Origin: Beijerinckia sp. 28-YEA-48 | Lineage (GTDB): Bacteria; Pseudomonadota; Alphaproteobacteria; Rhizobiales; Beijerinckiaceae | Assembly: GCF_900104955.1 (NCBI RefSeq) | Contig: NZ_FNSI01000001.1 | Span: 3,568,001-3,632,000, forward strand | Direction: 5' to 3' | Length of the DNA stretch: 64,000 nt | Program-made: the position numbers and the translations under genes | Shown: one piece after another, positions 11,401-21,358 of the stretch | Position numbering within the stretch: position 1 is the stretch's first letter | Layout: each line of letters starts with the position of its first letter | Notes under the pieces: generated by a model | Database searches by the model: none | What the model was told of the DNA's origin: nothing | What the model saw: only the letters and a program-made list of their open reading frames with translations

Positions 11401-11588
11401 TGCTGGGCAGCGGCGTCGGCTCGGAACTGCGTCATCCGCTTGGCGTCACCATTGTCGGCGGCTTGCTGGTCAGCCAGGCGCTGACCCTGTTCACGACACC
11501 GGTCATCTATCTTTGGTTCGACCGGCTGGCGACGCGGTTTCAGGGCACCCCCGATCCCAGCGGGCAGAGGGCGGACCTGACGCCATGA
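8484..11588 (+). CDS. RND efflux transporter subunit, MdtB/MuxB type
   Basis: This is the first of two RND inner-membrane proton antiporters that should form one mixed trimer, as in MdtBC and MuxBC. It has 1034 aa, with the usual 12 membrane helices and two large periplasmic loops. The proton-relay acidic pair is in [14 protein letters not shown] in helix 4 (about residues 400-412), and the matching lysine is in [15 protein letters not shown] in helix 10. The start ATG at 8484 overlaps the adaptor stop by 4 nt, and its own stop overlaps the next start (ATGA), so the three genes are translationally coupled. The substrate cannot be read from sequence. Confidence 0.95.
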   Translation: MNPSRPFILRPVATTLLMIAILLSGILAFRFLPISALPQVDYPTIQVQTFYPGASPDVMTSSVTAPLEVQLGQIPNLDQMSSISSAGSSVITLQFSLAISLDVAEQQVQAAINAAGNLLPADLPAPPIYAKVNPADAPVLTLGLTSKSLALRDVQAMADTRLAQKISQLPGVGLVSLSGGQRPAVRVQADPRKLAAYGLNIDDLRTTLGNANVNQPKGNFDGPTRAYTVNANDQLQSADQYRPLIVAYKNGAPVRLSDVAVVVDGTENNKLAAWMNSTPAIIVNIQRQPGANVIDVVDRIKALLPQLEASLPGAIDVTVLTDRTTTIRASVRDVEYELTLAVLLVVLVIFVFLRSSRATLIPSLSVPLSLVGTLGVMYLFGYSLDNLSLMALTVATGFVVDDAIVVIENISRYIEEGDTPLEAALKGSEQIGFTIISLTVSLIAVLIPLLFMSDVVGRLFREFAVTLATTILISAVVSLTLVPMACAKLLLPQSEIRENRFQRASREFFDWVIRGYGHMLTWVLDRQTGMLLVALGTLVLTAILYIQIPKGFFPVQDTGVIQAITEAPQSTSYAAMGERQQKLAEIVLKDKDVESLSSFIGVDGTNTTLNVGRMLINLKPGRSSDITTVIDRLKESTQSLPGMTLYMQPVQDLTISGTVSRTQYQFALQDANAAELSEFVPKLIDKLNTLPQLADVTSDLSDRGLAVFVDIDRNQAARFGVTPATVDNALYDAFGQRIVSTIFTTSSQYRVILEASPDMQKSMRSLSSIYLPTSTGGDPIPLSVVAKTRIDTSPLQITHMGQFPSTTISFNLAPNVSLGEAVDAIKQAQTEIGMPPSVIATFLGTAAAFQAALGNELFLILAAVVTVYIVLGVLYESFIHPITILSTLPSAGIGALLALMLAGEDLTIIALIGIILLIGIVKKNAIMMIDFALEAQRHEGRSPREAIYQACLLRFRPILMTTTAAILGALPLMLGSGVGSELRHPLGVTIVGGLLVSQALTLFTTPVIYLWFDRLATRFQGTPDPSGQRADLTP

Positions 11589-14500
11589 ATTTGTCAGTTC
11601 CCTTCATCCGCCGCCCGGTGGCGACGACTTTGCTGACGATCGGTTTGATCGCGACCGGTCTGGTGGCGTTTCCGCTGCTGCCGGTCGCGCCACTGCCACA
11701 GGTCGACTATCCTGTCATTTCCGTCCGCGCGACCATGCCGGGCGCCAGTCCTCAGGTGATGGCCAATACGGTGGCCAGCCCCCTGGAGCGCCATCTTGGC
11801 CAGATCGCCGACGTCAACGAAATGACCTCGTCGAGCAGCGTCGGCAGCACGCGCGTGACCCTGCAGTTTGGTCTCAATCGGGATATCGACGGCGCGGCGC
11901 GCGATGTTCAGGCGGCCATCAATGCGGCGCGCGCCGATTTGCCGACGAGCCTGCGATCGAACCCGACCTATCGCAAGGTCAATCCGGCCGACGCACCGAT
12001 CCTCATTCTGGCGCTCACCTCCGATACGCTGACGCGCGGCCAGATTTACGATGCGGCGAGCACCGTGCTGGCGCAGAAATTGTCCCAGGTCGGCGGCATT
12101 GGCGAAGTGGATGTCAATGGCAGTTCGCTGCCAGCGGTGCGTGTTGAACTCAACCCGCAAGCGCTCTACCATTATAGTATTGGCATGGAAGACGTGCGCG
12201 CAGCGCTCGGCGCCGCCAATGCCCATGCGCCCAAGGGCGCGATTGAAATTGGTCCCCTGCGCTACCAGATCTACGCCAACGATCAGGGGATCGTCGCCGC
12301 CGACTATCGCGATCTCATCATCGCCTATCGCAACAACGCGCCAGTGCACCTGCGCGATGTGGCGCAGGTCATCGATTCAGTCGAGAATTTACGCAACGCC
12401 GGCCTCGCCAATGGCAAGCCGGCGGTTCTGCTCGTGCTGTTCCGCTCGCCGAACGCCAATATCATCGATACGGTCGATCGTGTCCGCACGCTGCTTCCCA
12501 CCTTACAAGCGTCGGTTTCGCCGGCCATCGACATTTCCGTGGCGCTTGACCGTTCGACGACCATTCGGGCCTCATTGAAGGAAGTCGAGCGCACCTTGAT
12601 GATTTCGATCATCCTGGTGATCCTGGTGGTGTTCGCCTTTTTGCGCGACTGGCGCGCCACCCTGGTGCCCATTGTCGCCGTGCCAGCCTCGTTGATCGGC
12701 ACGCTCGGCATCATGTATCTGCTCGGTTTCAGCATCGACAATCTGTCATTGATGGCGCTGACCGTCGCCACGGGCTTCGTCGTCGACGACGCGGTGGTCG
12801 TCCTCGAGAATATTTCGCGTCATCGGTCCGCCGGGCTTTCCCCCATCGACGCGGCGATCAAGGGCTCGCAGGAGGTCGGCTTCACGGTCGTCTCGATGAG
12901 CTTGTCGCTCATCGCCGTCTTCATTCCGATTCTCTTGATGAGCGGGCTGGTCGGCCGCCTGTTTCGCGAATTTGCCATTACCTTGTCGGCCGCCATTCTG
13001 GTGTCGCTGGTGATTTCGCTGACGACGACCGCAATGATGTGTTCGGTGCTGCTGCGCGGGGAAAGCGAGCGCCACGGGCGCGTCTATCGGGCGAGCGAGC
13101 GGGCTTTCGAGGCGATGCTGGATGCCTATCGCCGGTCCTTGTCTTGGGCTTTGAATCACCCGCGGTTCATTATGCTGCTGCTGTTGGGGACGCTCTGTCT
13201 CAACGGCTATCTCTATGACACGATCCCGAAGGGCTTCTTCCCGCAGCAGGACACCGGGCAGATCATCGGTTCAATTCAAGCCGATCAGGCCATCTCTTTC
13301 CAATCCATGTCGCAAAAGCTGAGCCAGTTCTCCAACATCGTCAAAGACGATCCGGCGGTGAACACAGCCGTCTCCTTCACCGGCGGCGGCCAGACCAATT
13401 CCGGCTTTATGTTCGTATCGCTCAAGCCCCTGGCGGAACGCAAGGTGACCGCCGATCAGGTGATTGCACGGCTGCGGGGCAAGCTTGCCGTGGTGCCCGG
13501 CGCGACCCTGTTTCTGCAAGCGGCGCAAGACATCCGCATGGGCGGGCGACAGTCCAACGCGCAATATCAGTATACGCTGCAAGGCGACGATGCGGCCGAG
13601 ATCGCGGAATGGACACCGAAGCTGACGGCCGCCTTGCAGCAGGCGCCAAGCCTGCGCGATGTCAACAGCGATCAACAGAACAAAGGGCTTGAGGCCAATC
13701 TCATCATCGACCGCGATACGGCGGCGCGCCTGGGCATAACCGTCAGCCAGATCGACAATACGCTCTATGATGCTTTCGGCCAGCGCCAAGTGTCGACCAT
13801 CTATGTCGCGCGCAATCAGTATCACGTGGTGATGGAGGTGGCGCCGCAGTATTGGCAGAACCCCGAAACCCTGAAACAGGTCTACATCAGCACGTCGGGC
13901 GGCTCAGTCAGTGGTTCGCAAGCGACCAATGCGGTGGCCGGCACTTTCACGTCAGGACAATCAACGACCACCACGTCCGCGAGCGCCAGTGCGGCCATCA
14001 ATCAGGCGAACAATTCCATCGGCGCAGTGGGTAAAACAGTCAGCTCGACAGGGTCCGCGGTCAGCACCAGCGTTGAAACCATGGTGCCGCTGGCGGCAGT
14101 GGCGCAGTTTGGCCCTGGCAGCACACCGCTTTCGGTCAACCACCAAGGTCTTCTCGTCGCGAGCACCATCTCCTTCAACCTGGCGCCTGACGTCGCCTTG
14201 AGCGATGCGGTGGCGACCATCGATGCTGCCAAAGCCCGGATCGGCATGCCAGCCACCATTCATGGCAGTTTCCAGGGAACCGCCAGCGCCTTTCAAGATT
14301 CGCTTGCCAGCCAACCAATGCTGATCCTGACGGCGCTGATCGCGGTCTATATCGTGCTCGGTGTTCTCTACGAGAGCTATGTTCATCCGCTGACCATTCT
14401 CTCGACGCTGCCGTCGGCCGGCGTCGGAGCCCTGTTGGCGCTGAGCGCTGTCGGGCTCGAATTCTCGATCATGGCGTTGATCGGCGTCATCCTGCTTATC

Positions 14501-14860
14501 GGCATTGTGAAGAAAAATGCGATCATGATGATCGACTTCGCGCTCGACGCAGAGCGCAACCATGGCCTATCGGCCCACGATGCGATCTATCAGGCTTGTC
14601 TGCTGCGTTTTCGCCCGATCATGATGACGACCATGGCAGCGCTGCTCGGCGCCGTGCCGCTCGCCATCGGGTTTGGCGAGGGTAGCGAACTCCGCCGGCC
14701 GTTGGGGGTGGCTATTGTGGGCGGCTTGATCCTGAGCCAAGTTCTGACACTCTATACGACCCCGGTGATCTATATATACGTCGACCGCTTCCGACTCTGG
14801 GCCAAAGGCTGGCGGCGGCGGCCGGGTCCGGTGCTGCGTGGCAGCGGATCAATGAACTAA
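11585..14860 (+). CDS. RND efflux transporter subunit, MdtC/MuxC type
   Basis: This second RND subunit is similar to its upstream neighbour throughout but clearly diverged. ATG 11585 overlaps the previous stop; an upstream in-frame extension lies inside the previous gene and is rejected. The product has 1091 aa, longer than is usual for the family. Helix 4 carries [14 protein letters not shown] and helix 10 [15 protein letters not shown]. The extra length is a Ser/Thr/Ala-rich insertion at about residues 768-832, between [11 protein letters not shown] and ETMVPLAAV, in the second periplasmic loop. That loop contributes to the funnel and porter domain, so the insertion may alter contact with the adaptor or channel. 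Confidence 0.95.
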   Translation: MNLSVPFIRRPVATTLLTIGLIATGLVAFPLLPVAPLPQVDYPVISVRATMPGASPQVMANTVASPLERHLGQIADVNEMTSSSSVGSTRVTLQFGLNRDIDGAARDVQAAINAARADLPTSLRSNPTYRKVNPADAPILILALTSDTLTRGQIYDAASTVLAQKLSQVGGIGEVDVNGSSLPAVRVELNPQALYHYSIGMEDVRAALGAANAHAPKGAIEIGPLRYQIYANDQGIVAADYRDLIIAYRNNAPVHLRDVAQVIDSVENLRNAGLANGKPAVLLVLFRSPNANIIDTVDRVRTLLPTLQASVSPAIDISVALDRSTTIRASLKEVERTLMISIILVILVVFAFLRDWRATLVPIVAVPASLIGTLGIMYLLGFSIDNLSLMALTVATGFVVDDAVVVLENISRHRSAGLSPIDAAIKGSQEVGFTVVSMSLSLIAVFIPILLMSGLVGRLFREFAITLSAAILVSLVISLTTTAMMCSVLLRGESERHGRVYRASERAFEAMLDAYRRSLSWALNHPRFIMLLLLGTLCLNGYLYDTIPKGFFPQQDTGQIIGSIQADQAISFQSMSQKLSQFSNIVKDDPAVNTAVSFTGGGQTNSGFMFVSLKPLAERKVTADQVIARLRGKLAVVPGATLFLQAAQDIRMGGRQSNAQYQYTLQGDDAAEIAEWTPKLTAALQQAPSLRDVNSDQQNKGLEANLIIDRDTAARLGITVSQIDNTLYDAFGQRQVSTIYVARNQYHVVMEVAPQYWQNPETLKQVYISTSGGSVSGSQATNAVAGTFTSGQSTTTTSASASAAINQANNSIGAVGKTVSSTGSAVSTSVETMVPLAAVAQFGPGSTPLSVNHQGLLVASTISFNLAPDVALSDAVATIDAAKARIGMPATIHGSFQGTASAFQDSLASQPMLILTALIAVYIVLGVLYESYVHPLTILSTLPSAGVGALLALSAVGLEFSIMALIGVILLIGIVKKNAIMMIDFALDAERNHGLSAHDAIYQACLLRFRPIMMTTMAALLGAVPLAIGFGEGSELRRPLGVAIVGGLILSQVLTLYTTPVIYIYVDRFRLWAKGWRRRPGPVLRGSGSMN

Positions 14861-14954
14861 CGGACGACTGAGCTAGCGAACGACCGAACTAAAGGTGTGG
14901 CGAATGCATTCTGGAGTCAGTGTGCCCTGGATTTCTGCGTTAATTGCCACATCC

Positions 14955-16373
14955 ATGCGTACGACGAAGCGCCGGCGGCTCATCCGGATCGCCACCATTC
15001 CGCTGATGGCTGTCGGCCTGTCAGGCTGTATTCTGAACAGCGAGCATCCTGATCCCGAGGTCGAGGTGCCGGTCGCCTATGAGACGGCGCCGCGCAAGGC
15101 CGATGCCGCCTTGCCAGCGCCTGACTGGTGGCGCGGCTTCCGCTCGTCCGAATTGACCGATCTCGTCCTCGATGCGCAGAGCGCCAATCTCGATATTGCC
15201 GTTGCCGTTGCGCAGATCATTCAGGCAGAGGCCCAGGCCGGCGCGGCCGGAGCGCCCCTCCTGCCGACCGTCGGCGGGGTCGGCAATGCCGAGCGTATAC
15301 GGACGCCGGCCACCGGCGGATCAAGCGCGTCATTGAACTCTACGTTCAGCCTCGGCCTGACCGCCAGTTACATGCTGGATTTCTGGGGCAAGAACCGCGC
15401 CGCTTTCTATTCCGCATCTGAAACCTTCATCGGCAGCCGCTACAATCGCGACGTGGTTGCACTCACCACCACAGTCTCGGTCGCCAACGCCTATTTTCAA
15501 GTGTTGGCAGCACGAGACCAGCTCGGCGTGGCGCAGGAAAATCTCGCCGCCGCCAATCGCATTCTCGATCTCATCCGCAAGCAGATGGCCGGTGGCACAG
15601 CCTCGCAATTGCAGCTGTCGCAACAGGAAGCCCTGGTCGCCCAGGTAAAGGCTTCGATTCCGCCGTTGCAGGTGACGGTGAAACAGAATCTGGCAGCGCT
15701 CGCCGTGTTGTTGGCGCGCCCGACGACGGGCTTCACCATCAAAGGCGCCAGCCTGACCCGCATCGCCGTGCCGCGCGTGACGCCGGGGCTACCATCGGAG
15801 TTGCTCACCCGCCGGCCCGATCTGGCTTTGGCGGAAGCACAGCTCGCTTCGTCGAACTTCTCCGTCGAATCGGCCCGCGCCGCTTTCTTCCCGCAGGTCA
15901 CGCTCACTGGCACCACCGGCTTTCAAAGTGGTGCCCTGTCGTCGCTGTTTGTCCCTGGTGCCTGGTATTACACAATGGCCGCCGGGCTGACGCAGCCGAT
16001 CTTCAACGGCTTCCTGCTCGAGAACCAGCTCAAGCAGGCCCGTGGCCTGCAGCTGCAATACCTGCAGAGCTATCGCAAAGCGGTTGTCTCGGCCTTCTCC
16101 GATGTGGAAGTCGCACTCGTAACCCTGCAACAGACGACGCTGCAATTGCAGCTGCAAGGTCAGGTCGTCGCCGCTTCGCGGAAGGCCTTCCAAGTGGCCG
16201 AAACGCAATTGCGCGGCGGCACTGTCGATCTGGTTTCGGTGTTGCAGACGCAGCAGACACTGTTCACCGCCGACACCGCGCTGGCACAGGTGCGCCTGAG
16301 CAAGATGCTGGCCGTGGTTAGCCTGTTCCAAGCTCTGGGTGGAGGCTGGAGCGAACCGCCGACGGGCCGATAA
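14955..16373 (+). CDS. Outer-membrane efflux channel lipoprotein, NodT/OprM family
   Basis: This is the outer-membrane channel that completes the tripartite pump. From ATG 14955 the protein begins with a basic n-region and a lipoprotein signal with lipobox LSGC (Cys25). Two OEP repeats follow, with the coiled segments typical of TolC-like channels (VAQIIQAEAQAGAAGAPLLP, then LTRRPDLALAEAQLASSNF). An upstream ATG at 14904 has an AAGG element 8 nt before it, but it would put the lipid-accepting Cys at residue 42, too far for a signal peptide. The 472-aa length is normal. The gene lies about 95 nt after the second RND gene, so all four are likely one transcript. Confidence 0.9.
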   Translation: MRTTKRRRLIRIATIPLMAVGLSGCILNSEHPDPEVEVPVAYETAPRKADAALPAPDWWRGFRSSELTDLVLDAQSANLDIAVAVAQIIQAEAQAGAAGAPLLPTVGGVGNAERIRTPATGGSSASLNSTFSLGLTASYMLDFWGKNRAAFYSASETFIGSRYNRDVVALTTTVSVANAYFQVLAARDQLGVAQENLAAANRILDLIRKQMAGGTASQLQLSQQEALVAQVKASIPPLQVTVKQNLAALAVLLARPTTGFTIKGASLTRIAVPRVTPGLPSELLTRRPDLALAEAQLASSNFSVESARAAFFPQVTLTGTTGFQSGALSSLFVPGAWYYTMAAGLTQPIFNGFLLENQLKQARGLQLQYLQSYRKAVVSAFSDVEVALVTLQQTTLQLQLQGQVVAASRKAFQVAETQLRGGTVDLVSVLQTQQTLFTADTALAQVRLSKMLAVVSLFQALGGGWSEPPTGR

Positions 16374-16539
16374 GCTCGAAGTCGGTCAGAAGGAAACTGA
16401 GGAGCTGGCGTTTCTTGGTTGGCGTTTCTGCCGGCTCATGGCCATTTCGTGAAACAATCGCAATCCTGCGTGAACCGCCCCAGATTTGTCGGAGTGCAGG
16501 ACCAGCATCTGTCTCGCGCAATGAAAAGAGGCGAATGCC

Positions 16540-17220
16540 ATGCGAGACACCTCCTCCACGCCAAACCCTTCGCTTGCAAACCGCTCGACTCCAAATCCCT
16601 CCCGGTCCGTCGCTTCTCCCGAGAACCCCAATCGACGCGACTTTCTCTATATCGCCACCGCTGCCATGGCCGGTGTCGGTGCTGCCGCCGTTGTCTGGCC
16701 GCTCATCAATCAGATGCAACCGGATGCTTCAGTTCTCGCCGCTGGTATTCCGATCGATATCGATATCAGTCGGATAGAACCGGGGCAGCAAATCCGGGCC
16801 ATATGGCGTGGTATGCCTATCTATATCGTCAATCGAACAGCGACGGCGTTGGGCAGCCTGCAAAACCCGCAGCTCCTCACCATGCTGCGCGATCCCGAGT
16901 CCACGCAATTGCAACAGCCTCCCTACGCGGTGAACTGGCATCGTTCGATCAAGCCCGAGTTTCTCGTGTTGGTCGGCATCTGCACGCATCTCGGCTGCCT
17001 GCCGGAGTTCAAGCCGGACGGCAGCGTCAGTGGCTATGATGGCTATTTCTGTCCCTGTCACGGTTCCAAATATGATCTGGCCGGGCGTGTTTTCTCCGGC
17101 GTTCCAGCACCCTACAATCTGCCGGTCCCGCCCCATCACTTTGTCAGCGACAAGATTCTACGCGTCGGCGAAAATCCGGACGGTCAGACTTTTGACTTTG
17201 GCTCCATTGAGCAAGTCTGA
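16540..17220 (+). CDS. petA: Rieske iron-sulfur subunit of cytochrome bc1, orphan copy
   Basis: This is the ubiquinol-cytochrome c reductase iron-sulfur subunit. A twin-arginine signal and anchor (NRRDFLYIATAAMAG) precede one membrane segment; the Rieske fold carries both cluster-binding motifs, CTHLGC and CPCHGS, each supplying one Cys and one His ligand plus the disulfide cysteines. The start ATG at 16540 follows GAGGCGA. The N-terminus before the anchor is unusually long (about 32 residues) and rich in Ser, Pro and Asn. No cytochrome b or c1 gene is nearby, so this is either a second copy supplementing a fbc operon elsewhere or a relocated single copy. Confidence 0.93.
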   Translation: MRDTSSTPNPSLANRSTPNPSRSVASPENPNRRDFLYIATAAMAGVGAAAVVWPLINQMQPDASVLAAGIPIDIDISRIEPGQQIRAIWRGMPIYIVNRTATALGSLQNPQLLTMLRDPESTQLQQPPYAVNWHRSIKPEFLVLVGICTHLGCLPEFKPDGSVSGYDGYFCPCHGSKYDLAGRVFSGVPAPYNLPVPPHHFVSDKILRVGENPDGQTFDFGSIEQV

Positions 17221-17698
17221 AGCGCAAGCCTAACGGCTTCGATTCCGGAACCTCATGCTGCCCCGGCCTGCGCCTGGGGGATATTGCCTCGTCGCCACAG
17301 TGCAGGTGGCCCGCCCAAGGCAGCCTGCCCAAGTGGCCTGAAAATCCACACTCTTTATCGAAAAGCAGCGTCGGTAGCCTGGTCCCCAAGGCTAGGCAAA
17401 GCTCCGACAGCTCTTCTTACGAACCAGTCGAATATCGATCAAAAACAGCCGTATAGCCACCTATTTTGTAACAATTCCGCCACATCTGCGGAGAAAAGGC
17501 GGTCTTGGAGCGGCGGAAAACCATTCGACTGTGGCGGCCTGTCACGATTTCGATACATTGCCCCTCACCCGTAGAATCACTGAGGTGAATTTACCTCAAG
17601 ATTCAGGGAGGAGCGTGCTGGAGGGCTGGGTTCCGACTTCTTCTGCCGATGCGGAGGATCTGATTTCAGTCAGTTCGGCGATTTTCGGAGGCAAACGA
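17221..17698 (+). other. Long leader and promoter region of the first porin gene
   Basis: About 480 bases lie between the Rieske gene and the porin start. An open frame continues in phase with the porin from 17531, but the porin signal peptide begins at 17699, so that part is leader. The AT-richer stretch around 17440-17480 is the likeliest promoter zone. No further repeats or hairpins stand out. Confidence 0.4.
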
Positions 17699-19138
17699 AT
17701 GACGTTTACTAAGAGTGTCCTGCTCGGCTCCGCGGCGGCTTTATTTGCCGTGGCCGGTGCGCAGGCCGCGGATCTGCCATCGCGCAAGTCCGCACCTGTC
17801 GAATATGTGAGGGTCTGCGACGCCTATGGCGCTGGCTTCTATTGGATTCCGGGTACCGACACCTGCTTGAAGGTCGGTGGCCGCGTCCGTGTCGACGGGT
17901 GGTACACCCCGGCGAAGAATGCCGTGTCCGGCCGCTCGACCGGTGGTGGCACCGGTACGTTCATCAGCTCGAACGGGATCGATCAGAACGGCTGGTACGC
18001 GCGCGGTGTCGTGAACATGGATGCCCGCACCCAGTCCGCCTGGGGCACGGTGCAGACCGTCTTCTCGCTGCGCTTGATGGCGGCCTCTGGCCTTGCCAAC
18101 ACGCCGCCGGGCTATTCCGCTGGTGTGTTTGCCGCTGGCAACGCCAATACCGCGACGATTGAAGCCGCCTACATCCGCTTCGCCGGTTTCACCGTCGGCC
18201 AGGCGGCCTCGAACTTCACGTTCCTGCCGCCCTACCAGTATCAATCGCTGTATAACGCGGGCTTCCCGAACGGCGTCCGCCAGCTCGCTTACACGGCCAC
18301 CTTTGGCAACGGTTTCTCCGCCACCCTGGCGCTCGAAAACAAGGGTGACCTGATCGTGGCAGGGGCCGTCAACACGCTTGGCCCGAACCCGTTCACCGCC
18401 ACGGCGGCGACGGCTGGACCGGTCCCGCAACGTCTGCCGTCGCTCGTCGGCAACCTGCGCGTCGACCAGCCCTGGGGTTCGGCCATGGTGTCCGCCATGG
18501 TGATGCAAAACACCGGCACCTTCGCCAATCCGTCGCTCGCGGTGGTTGGGAATGCCGGTCCGCAGGTCAACCGCACCGGCTGGGCTGTCGGTGCTGGTGG
18601 TCGCATCAACCTGCCGATGATCGCGCAGGGGGATCACGTTCAGTTCTGGGCCAACTATGGTGTCGGCGCGCTCGATTACCTCTATGGCTTGGGCGCGAAC
18701 GCCAACTTCGCCACCACCACCAACTTCCTCGGTGGTTTCCTGCGCGTCGATCGCAACCTGACCTTGTTCTGTCTGAACGCGGCTTGCACGGCCGGCGGTT
18801 CGGAACAGACCAAGGCGTTCAGCGCCACGGCGATCTTCACCCACTACTGGACCCCGTCGCTGCGTTCGAACTTGGTCGGCACCTATGTGCAGATCACGCC
18901 GGGCGGCGTCAGCCAGAACACCGCATGGGCCAACGGCGGTTTGTCGAAGGCGCATCTGTGGAACGTCGCGGGCGATCTGATCTGGTCGCCGGTGCGTAAC
19001 TTCGACATCGGTGTCGAGCTCTCCTACGCCAAACTGAACCAGAGCCTGCCGCTCTCGGTTCCCGCCGGCCTGGGTACGCTCGCCAATGTTAACCCGAGCA
19101 ACTGGACCGGTCGCGTGCGCGTCGAGCGCACCTTCTAA
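17699..19138 (+). CDS. Porin, alphaproteobacterial porin_2 family (first of a tandem pair)
   Basis: This outer-membrane general diffusion porin is of the Omp2/RopA type. The start ATG at 17699 is fixed by GGAGG at 17687-17691 and by the 23-residue signal peptide ending AGAQA before ADLPSRK. The mature N-terminus has the family pattern VRVCDAYGAGFYWIPG followed by LKVGGRVRVDGWY, with Cys40 and Cys56; a second Cys pair lies near LFCLNAAC. It ends in VERTF, the aromatic C-terminus recognised by the outer-membrane assembly machinery. The 479-aa length equals that of the next porin, to which it is closely similar. Codon use is strongly biased, as expected of an abundant protein. Confidence 0.95.
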   Translation: MTFTKSVLLGSAAALFAVAGAQAADLPSRKSAPVEYVRVCDAYGAGFYWIPGTDTCLKVGGRVRVDGWYTPAKNAVSGRSTGGGTGTFISSNGIDQNGWYARGVVNMDARTQSAWGTVQTVFSLRLMAASGLANTPPGYSAGVFAAGNANTATIEAAYIRFAGFTVGQAASNFTFLPPYQYQSLYNAGFPNGVRQLAYTATFGNGFSATLALENKGDLIVAGAVNTLGPNPFTATAATAGPVPQRLPSLVGNLRVDQPWGSAMVSAMVMQNTGTFANPSLAVVGNAGPQVNRTGWAVGAGGRINLPMIAQGDHVQFWANYGVGALDYLYGLGANANFATTTNFLGGFLRVDRNLTLFCLNAACTAGGSEQTKAFSATAIFTHYWTPSLRSNLVGTYVQITPGGVSQNTAWANGGLSKAHLWNVAGDLIWSPVRNFDIGVELSYAKLNQSLPLSVPAGLGTLANVNPSNWTGRVRVERTF

Positions 19139-19142
19139 TCCA

Positions 19143-19173
19143 GAGCAAATCGCGTTTCGATAGAAACGCGATC
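19143..19173. repeat. Palindromic REP-like repeat, copy 1
   Basis: GAGCAAATCGCGTTTC is followed by a GATA loop and GAAACGCGATC; the perfect stem is 10 bp (19149-19158 with 19163-19172). It lies 5 nt after the porin stop. The same element recurs at 48734 and 58433. Confidence 0.8.
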
Positions 19174-19185
19174 ACCAGAATTCTA

Positions 19186-19360
19186 GCCGGGGGGCGCAAT
19201 ACCTCGGCTGGAACGGCCGCACCTCGTGGCACCCGGACAATCCAGTGAGATTGAAATCGGCCTCCGTTTCAATCCCGCTCCCTCTGAGCAACAGATCTGG
19301 GAACATGTGGAATTGGGCGGTTCTAAAGCCCCGACGTCCGAGCGACGTCGGGGCTTTTTT
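19186..19360 (+). repeat. Duplicated porin 3' flank, copy 1
   Basis: These 175 bp, starting GCCGGGGGGCGCAATACC and ending in a terminator, match 21113-21287 downstream of the second porin with only scattered differences. The pair shows that the porin duplication included the transcript's 3' region, or that gene conversion maintains it. Confidence 0.85.
19327..19360 (+). terminator. Intrinsic terminator after porin 1
   Basis: A perfect 12-bp stem (AGCCCCGACGTC, 5-nt loop, GACGTCGGGGCT) is followed by TTTTTT. It lies about 190 nt after the porin stop, which implies a long 3' untranslated region. Confidence 0.92.
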
Positions 19361-19654
19361 ATTGGCTTATTCTCGCCTGATCTTGCGTCCACCATTGGGC
19401 AGGAAAGGCCTCGTAAGGCCCTAGATTGCTCGGAAAACGAGCAAAACCGTTGCTGCGGCGCCACACCGGCCCAGCAAACAGGCAAGCTCAAGTGTTCGTG
19501 AACACCACTAAGTTTAACTTGCGCTATTTTCCTATCGAGCGGGATCGCGAGGACATATTTACGGCAAGTTCGTGGGAATTATGCCCGCCAATTGGCGAGA
19601 TCCCGGCTTTTCCTACGACAATAAAAGTTCAGATTCGTCTGGCGGAGTTTTTCA
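19361..19654 (+). other. Leader and promoter region of the second porin gene
   Basis: The roughly 290 bases between the terminator and the second porin start contain no gene. The region is only weakly similar to the leader of porin 1, in contrast to the strongly conserved 3' flanks, so the two porins may be regulated differently. Confidence 0.4.
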
Positions 19655-21094
19655 ATGAGTTTCACCAAGAGTCTTCTGCTTGGTTCAACGGCGGCTTTGC
19701 TCGCCGCGGCTGGGGCGCAGGCGGCAGATCTGCCGTCGCGCAAGGCGGCACCCGTGGAATATGTCCGCGTGTGCGACGCCTATGGTCAAGGGTTTTACTG
19801 GATTCCCGGCACCGACACCTGCCTGAAGGTTGGCGGTCGTGTTCGTGTCGATGGCTGGTACACCCCCTCGAAGAATGCGGTTTCAAGCCGCTCGACGGGT
19901 GGTGGCACCGGAACGTTCATCAGCTCGAACGCGGTTGACCAGACCGGCTGGTATGCGCGCGGCATCATCAACATGGATGCCCGCACGCAGTCCGCGTGGG
20001 GCACCGTGCAGACCGTGTTCTCGCTGCGCCTGCAGGCCGCCAGCGGCCTTGGCGTTGCCTCGCCCGGTTATACCGGCGGTGTCTTCTCCGGCGGCAATGC
20101 CAATACGGCGACGATCGAAGCAGCCTACATCCGCTTTGCCGGCTTCACCGTCGGCCAGGCGAATTCGAACTTCGTCTTCCTGCCGAACTTTGCCTACAGC
20201 TCGATGCTAAACGCGGCCTTCCCGAGCGGCATCCGCCAGCTCGCTTATACCGCGACGTTCGGTGGCGGCTTCTCGGGCACACTGGCGATCGAAAACCGCG
20301 GCGATCTGCCGATGTCGATGACCGCCAATACCCTGGGCGCCAACCCGTTCACCGCCACCGGCGCGCTTGCCGGTCCGGTGGCGCAACGCCTGCCGGCTCT
20401 CGTCGCCAACCTGCGCGTCGATCAGGGCTGGGGCTCGGCGATGGTGTCGGGCGCCGTGCTTGAGAACTCGGCGACCTTCGGCAATGCCAATCTTGCCGTG
20501 GTCGGCAATGCCGGTCCTGCGGTTCGGCGCACCGGCTGGGCGGTCAGCGGCGGCGTGAAGGTTAACCTGCCGATGCTCGCCACTGGCGACAGCGCTCAGG
20601 TCTGGGTGGCTTACGGTGTCGGCGCGCTCGACTACATCACGTCGAATGGCGCCAGCGCCAATACGCTGCTCACCAGCAACTACCTCGGCGGCTATCTGCG
20701 CGCCGATCGCAACCTGACCCTGTTCTGCGTGAACGCCGCCTGCTCGCTCGGCGGCTCTGAACAGACCAAGGCGCTGAGCGCCACGGCCATCTTCACCCAC
20801 TACTGGACTCCCTCGCTGCGTTCGAACCTCATCGGTTCTTACCTGCGGATCGATCCGGGCAGCGTCACCCAGAACACCGCCTGGTCGCAGGGCGGTCTGT
20901 CGAGGGCCAATGTTTGGACGGCTGTGGGTCAGCTGATCTGGTCGCCGGTGCGTAATTTCGACATCGGCGTTGAACTGTCTTACGCGCGTCTCAATCAGAA
21001 CCTGCCGCTGTCGGTCCCGGTTGGCCTTGGCACCCTCGCCAATGTCAATCCGAACAACTGGACCGGCCGCATGCGTGTCGAGCGCCAGTTCTGA
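19655..21094 (+). CDS. Porin, alphaproteobacterial porin_2 family (second of a tandem pair)
   Basis: This is a close paralogue of the upstream porin with the same 479-aa length. It has a signal peptide of 23 residues ending AGAQA before ADLPSRK, the same Cys pairs, the same beta-strand pattern and the same type of aromatic C-terminus (VERQF). The ATG at 19655 has only a weak GGAG-like site (GGCGGAG) upstream. Differences cluster in short segments such as the stretch near 20040-20100 and around 20300-20340, which by analogy should be surface loops. Its own terminator follows, so it is probably transcribed separately. Confidence 0.95.
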   Translation: MSFTKSLLLGSTAALLAAAGAQAADLPSRKAAPVEYVRVCDAYGQGFYWIPGTDTCLKVGGRVRVDGWYTPSKNAVSSRSTGGGTGTFISSNAVDQTGWYARGIINMDARTQSAWGTVQTVFSLRLQAASGLGVASPGYTGGVFSGGNANTATIEAAYIRFAGFTVGQANSNFVFLPNFAYSSMLNAAFPSGIRQLAYTATFGGGFSGTLAIENRGDLPMSMTANTLGANPFTATGALAGPVAQRLPALVANLRVDQGWGSAMVSGAVLENSATFGNANLAVVGNAGPAVRRTGWAVSGGVKVNLPMLATGDSAQVWVAYGVGALDYITSNGASANTLLTSNYLGGYLRADRNLTLFCVNAACSLGGSEQTKALSATAIFTHYWTPSLRSNLIGSYLRIDPGSVTQNTAWSQGGLSRANVWTAVGQLIWSPVRNFDIGVELSYARLNQNLPLSVPVGLGTLANVNPNNWTGRMRVERQF

Positions 21095-21112
21095 TCTCGA
21101 ACTAAGATTTCG

Positions 21113-21287
21113 GCCGGGGGGCGCAATACCCCGGCCGGAACAAGCCGCACCTCGTGGCACCCGGACATTCAGTGAGATTGAAATCAACCTCCATTTCAAT
21201 CCGCTCCCTCTGAGCAACAGATTCGGGAACATGAGGAATTGGGCGGTTCTCAAGCCCCGACGTCGTCAAGCAGCGTCGGGGCTTTTT
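21113..21287 (+). repeat. Duplicated porin 3' flank, copy 2
   Basis: This is the counterpart of 19186-19360, including the conserved blocks CCGCACCTCGTGGCACCCGG and CTCCCTCTGAGCAACAGAT and the terminal hairpin. Confidence 0.85.
21252..21287 (+). terminator. Intrinsic terminator after porin 2
   Basis: The 11-bp stem AAGCCCCGACG/CGTCGGGGCTT has an 11-nt loop and runs into TTTTT. Compared with copy 1 the stem is shortened and the loop enlarged, but pairing is intact. Confidence 0.9.
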
Positions 21288-21358
21288 CATGGGCTTTTCC
21301 GGGCTGGCGACCGATCAGGATCGTCACTGCGATGGCGCCAGAACGAAGGGCAGAAAGC

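Noticed and set aside
17741-18955. 404-residue open frame antisense to the first porin
   Set aside because: An Arg/Gly/Asp-rich shadow; the porin on the plus strand has signal peptide, family motifs and a paralogue.
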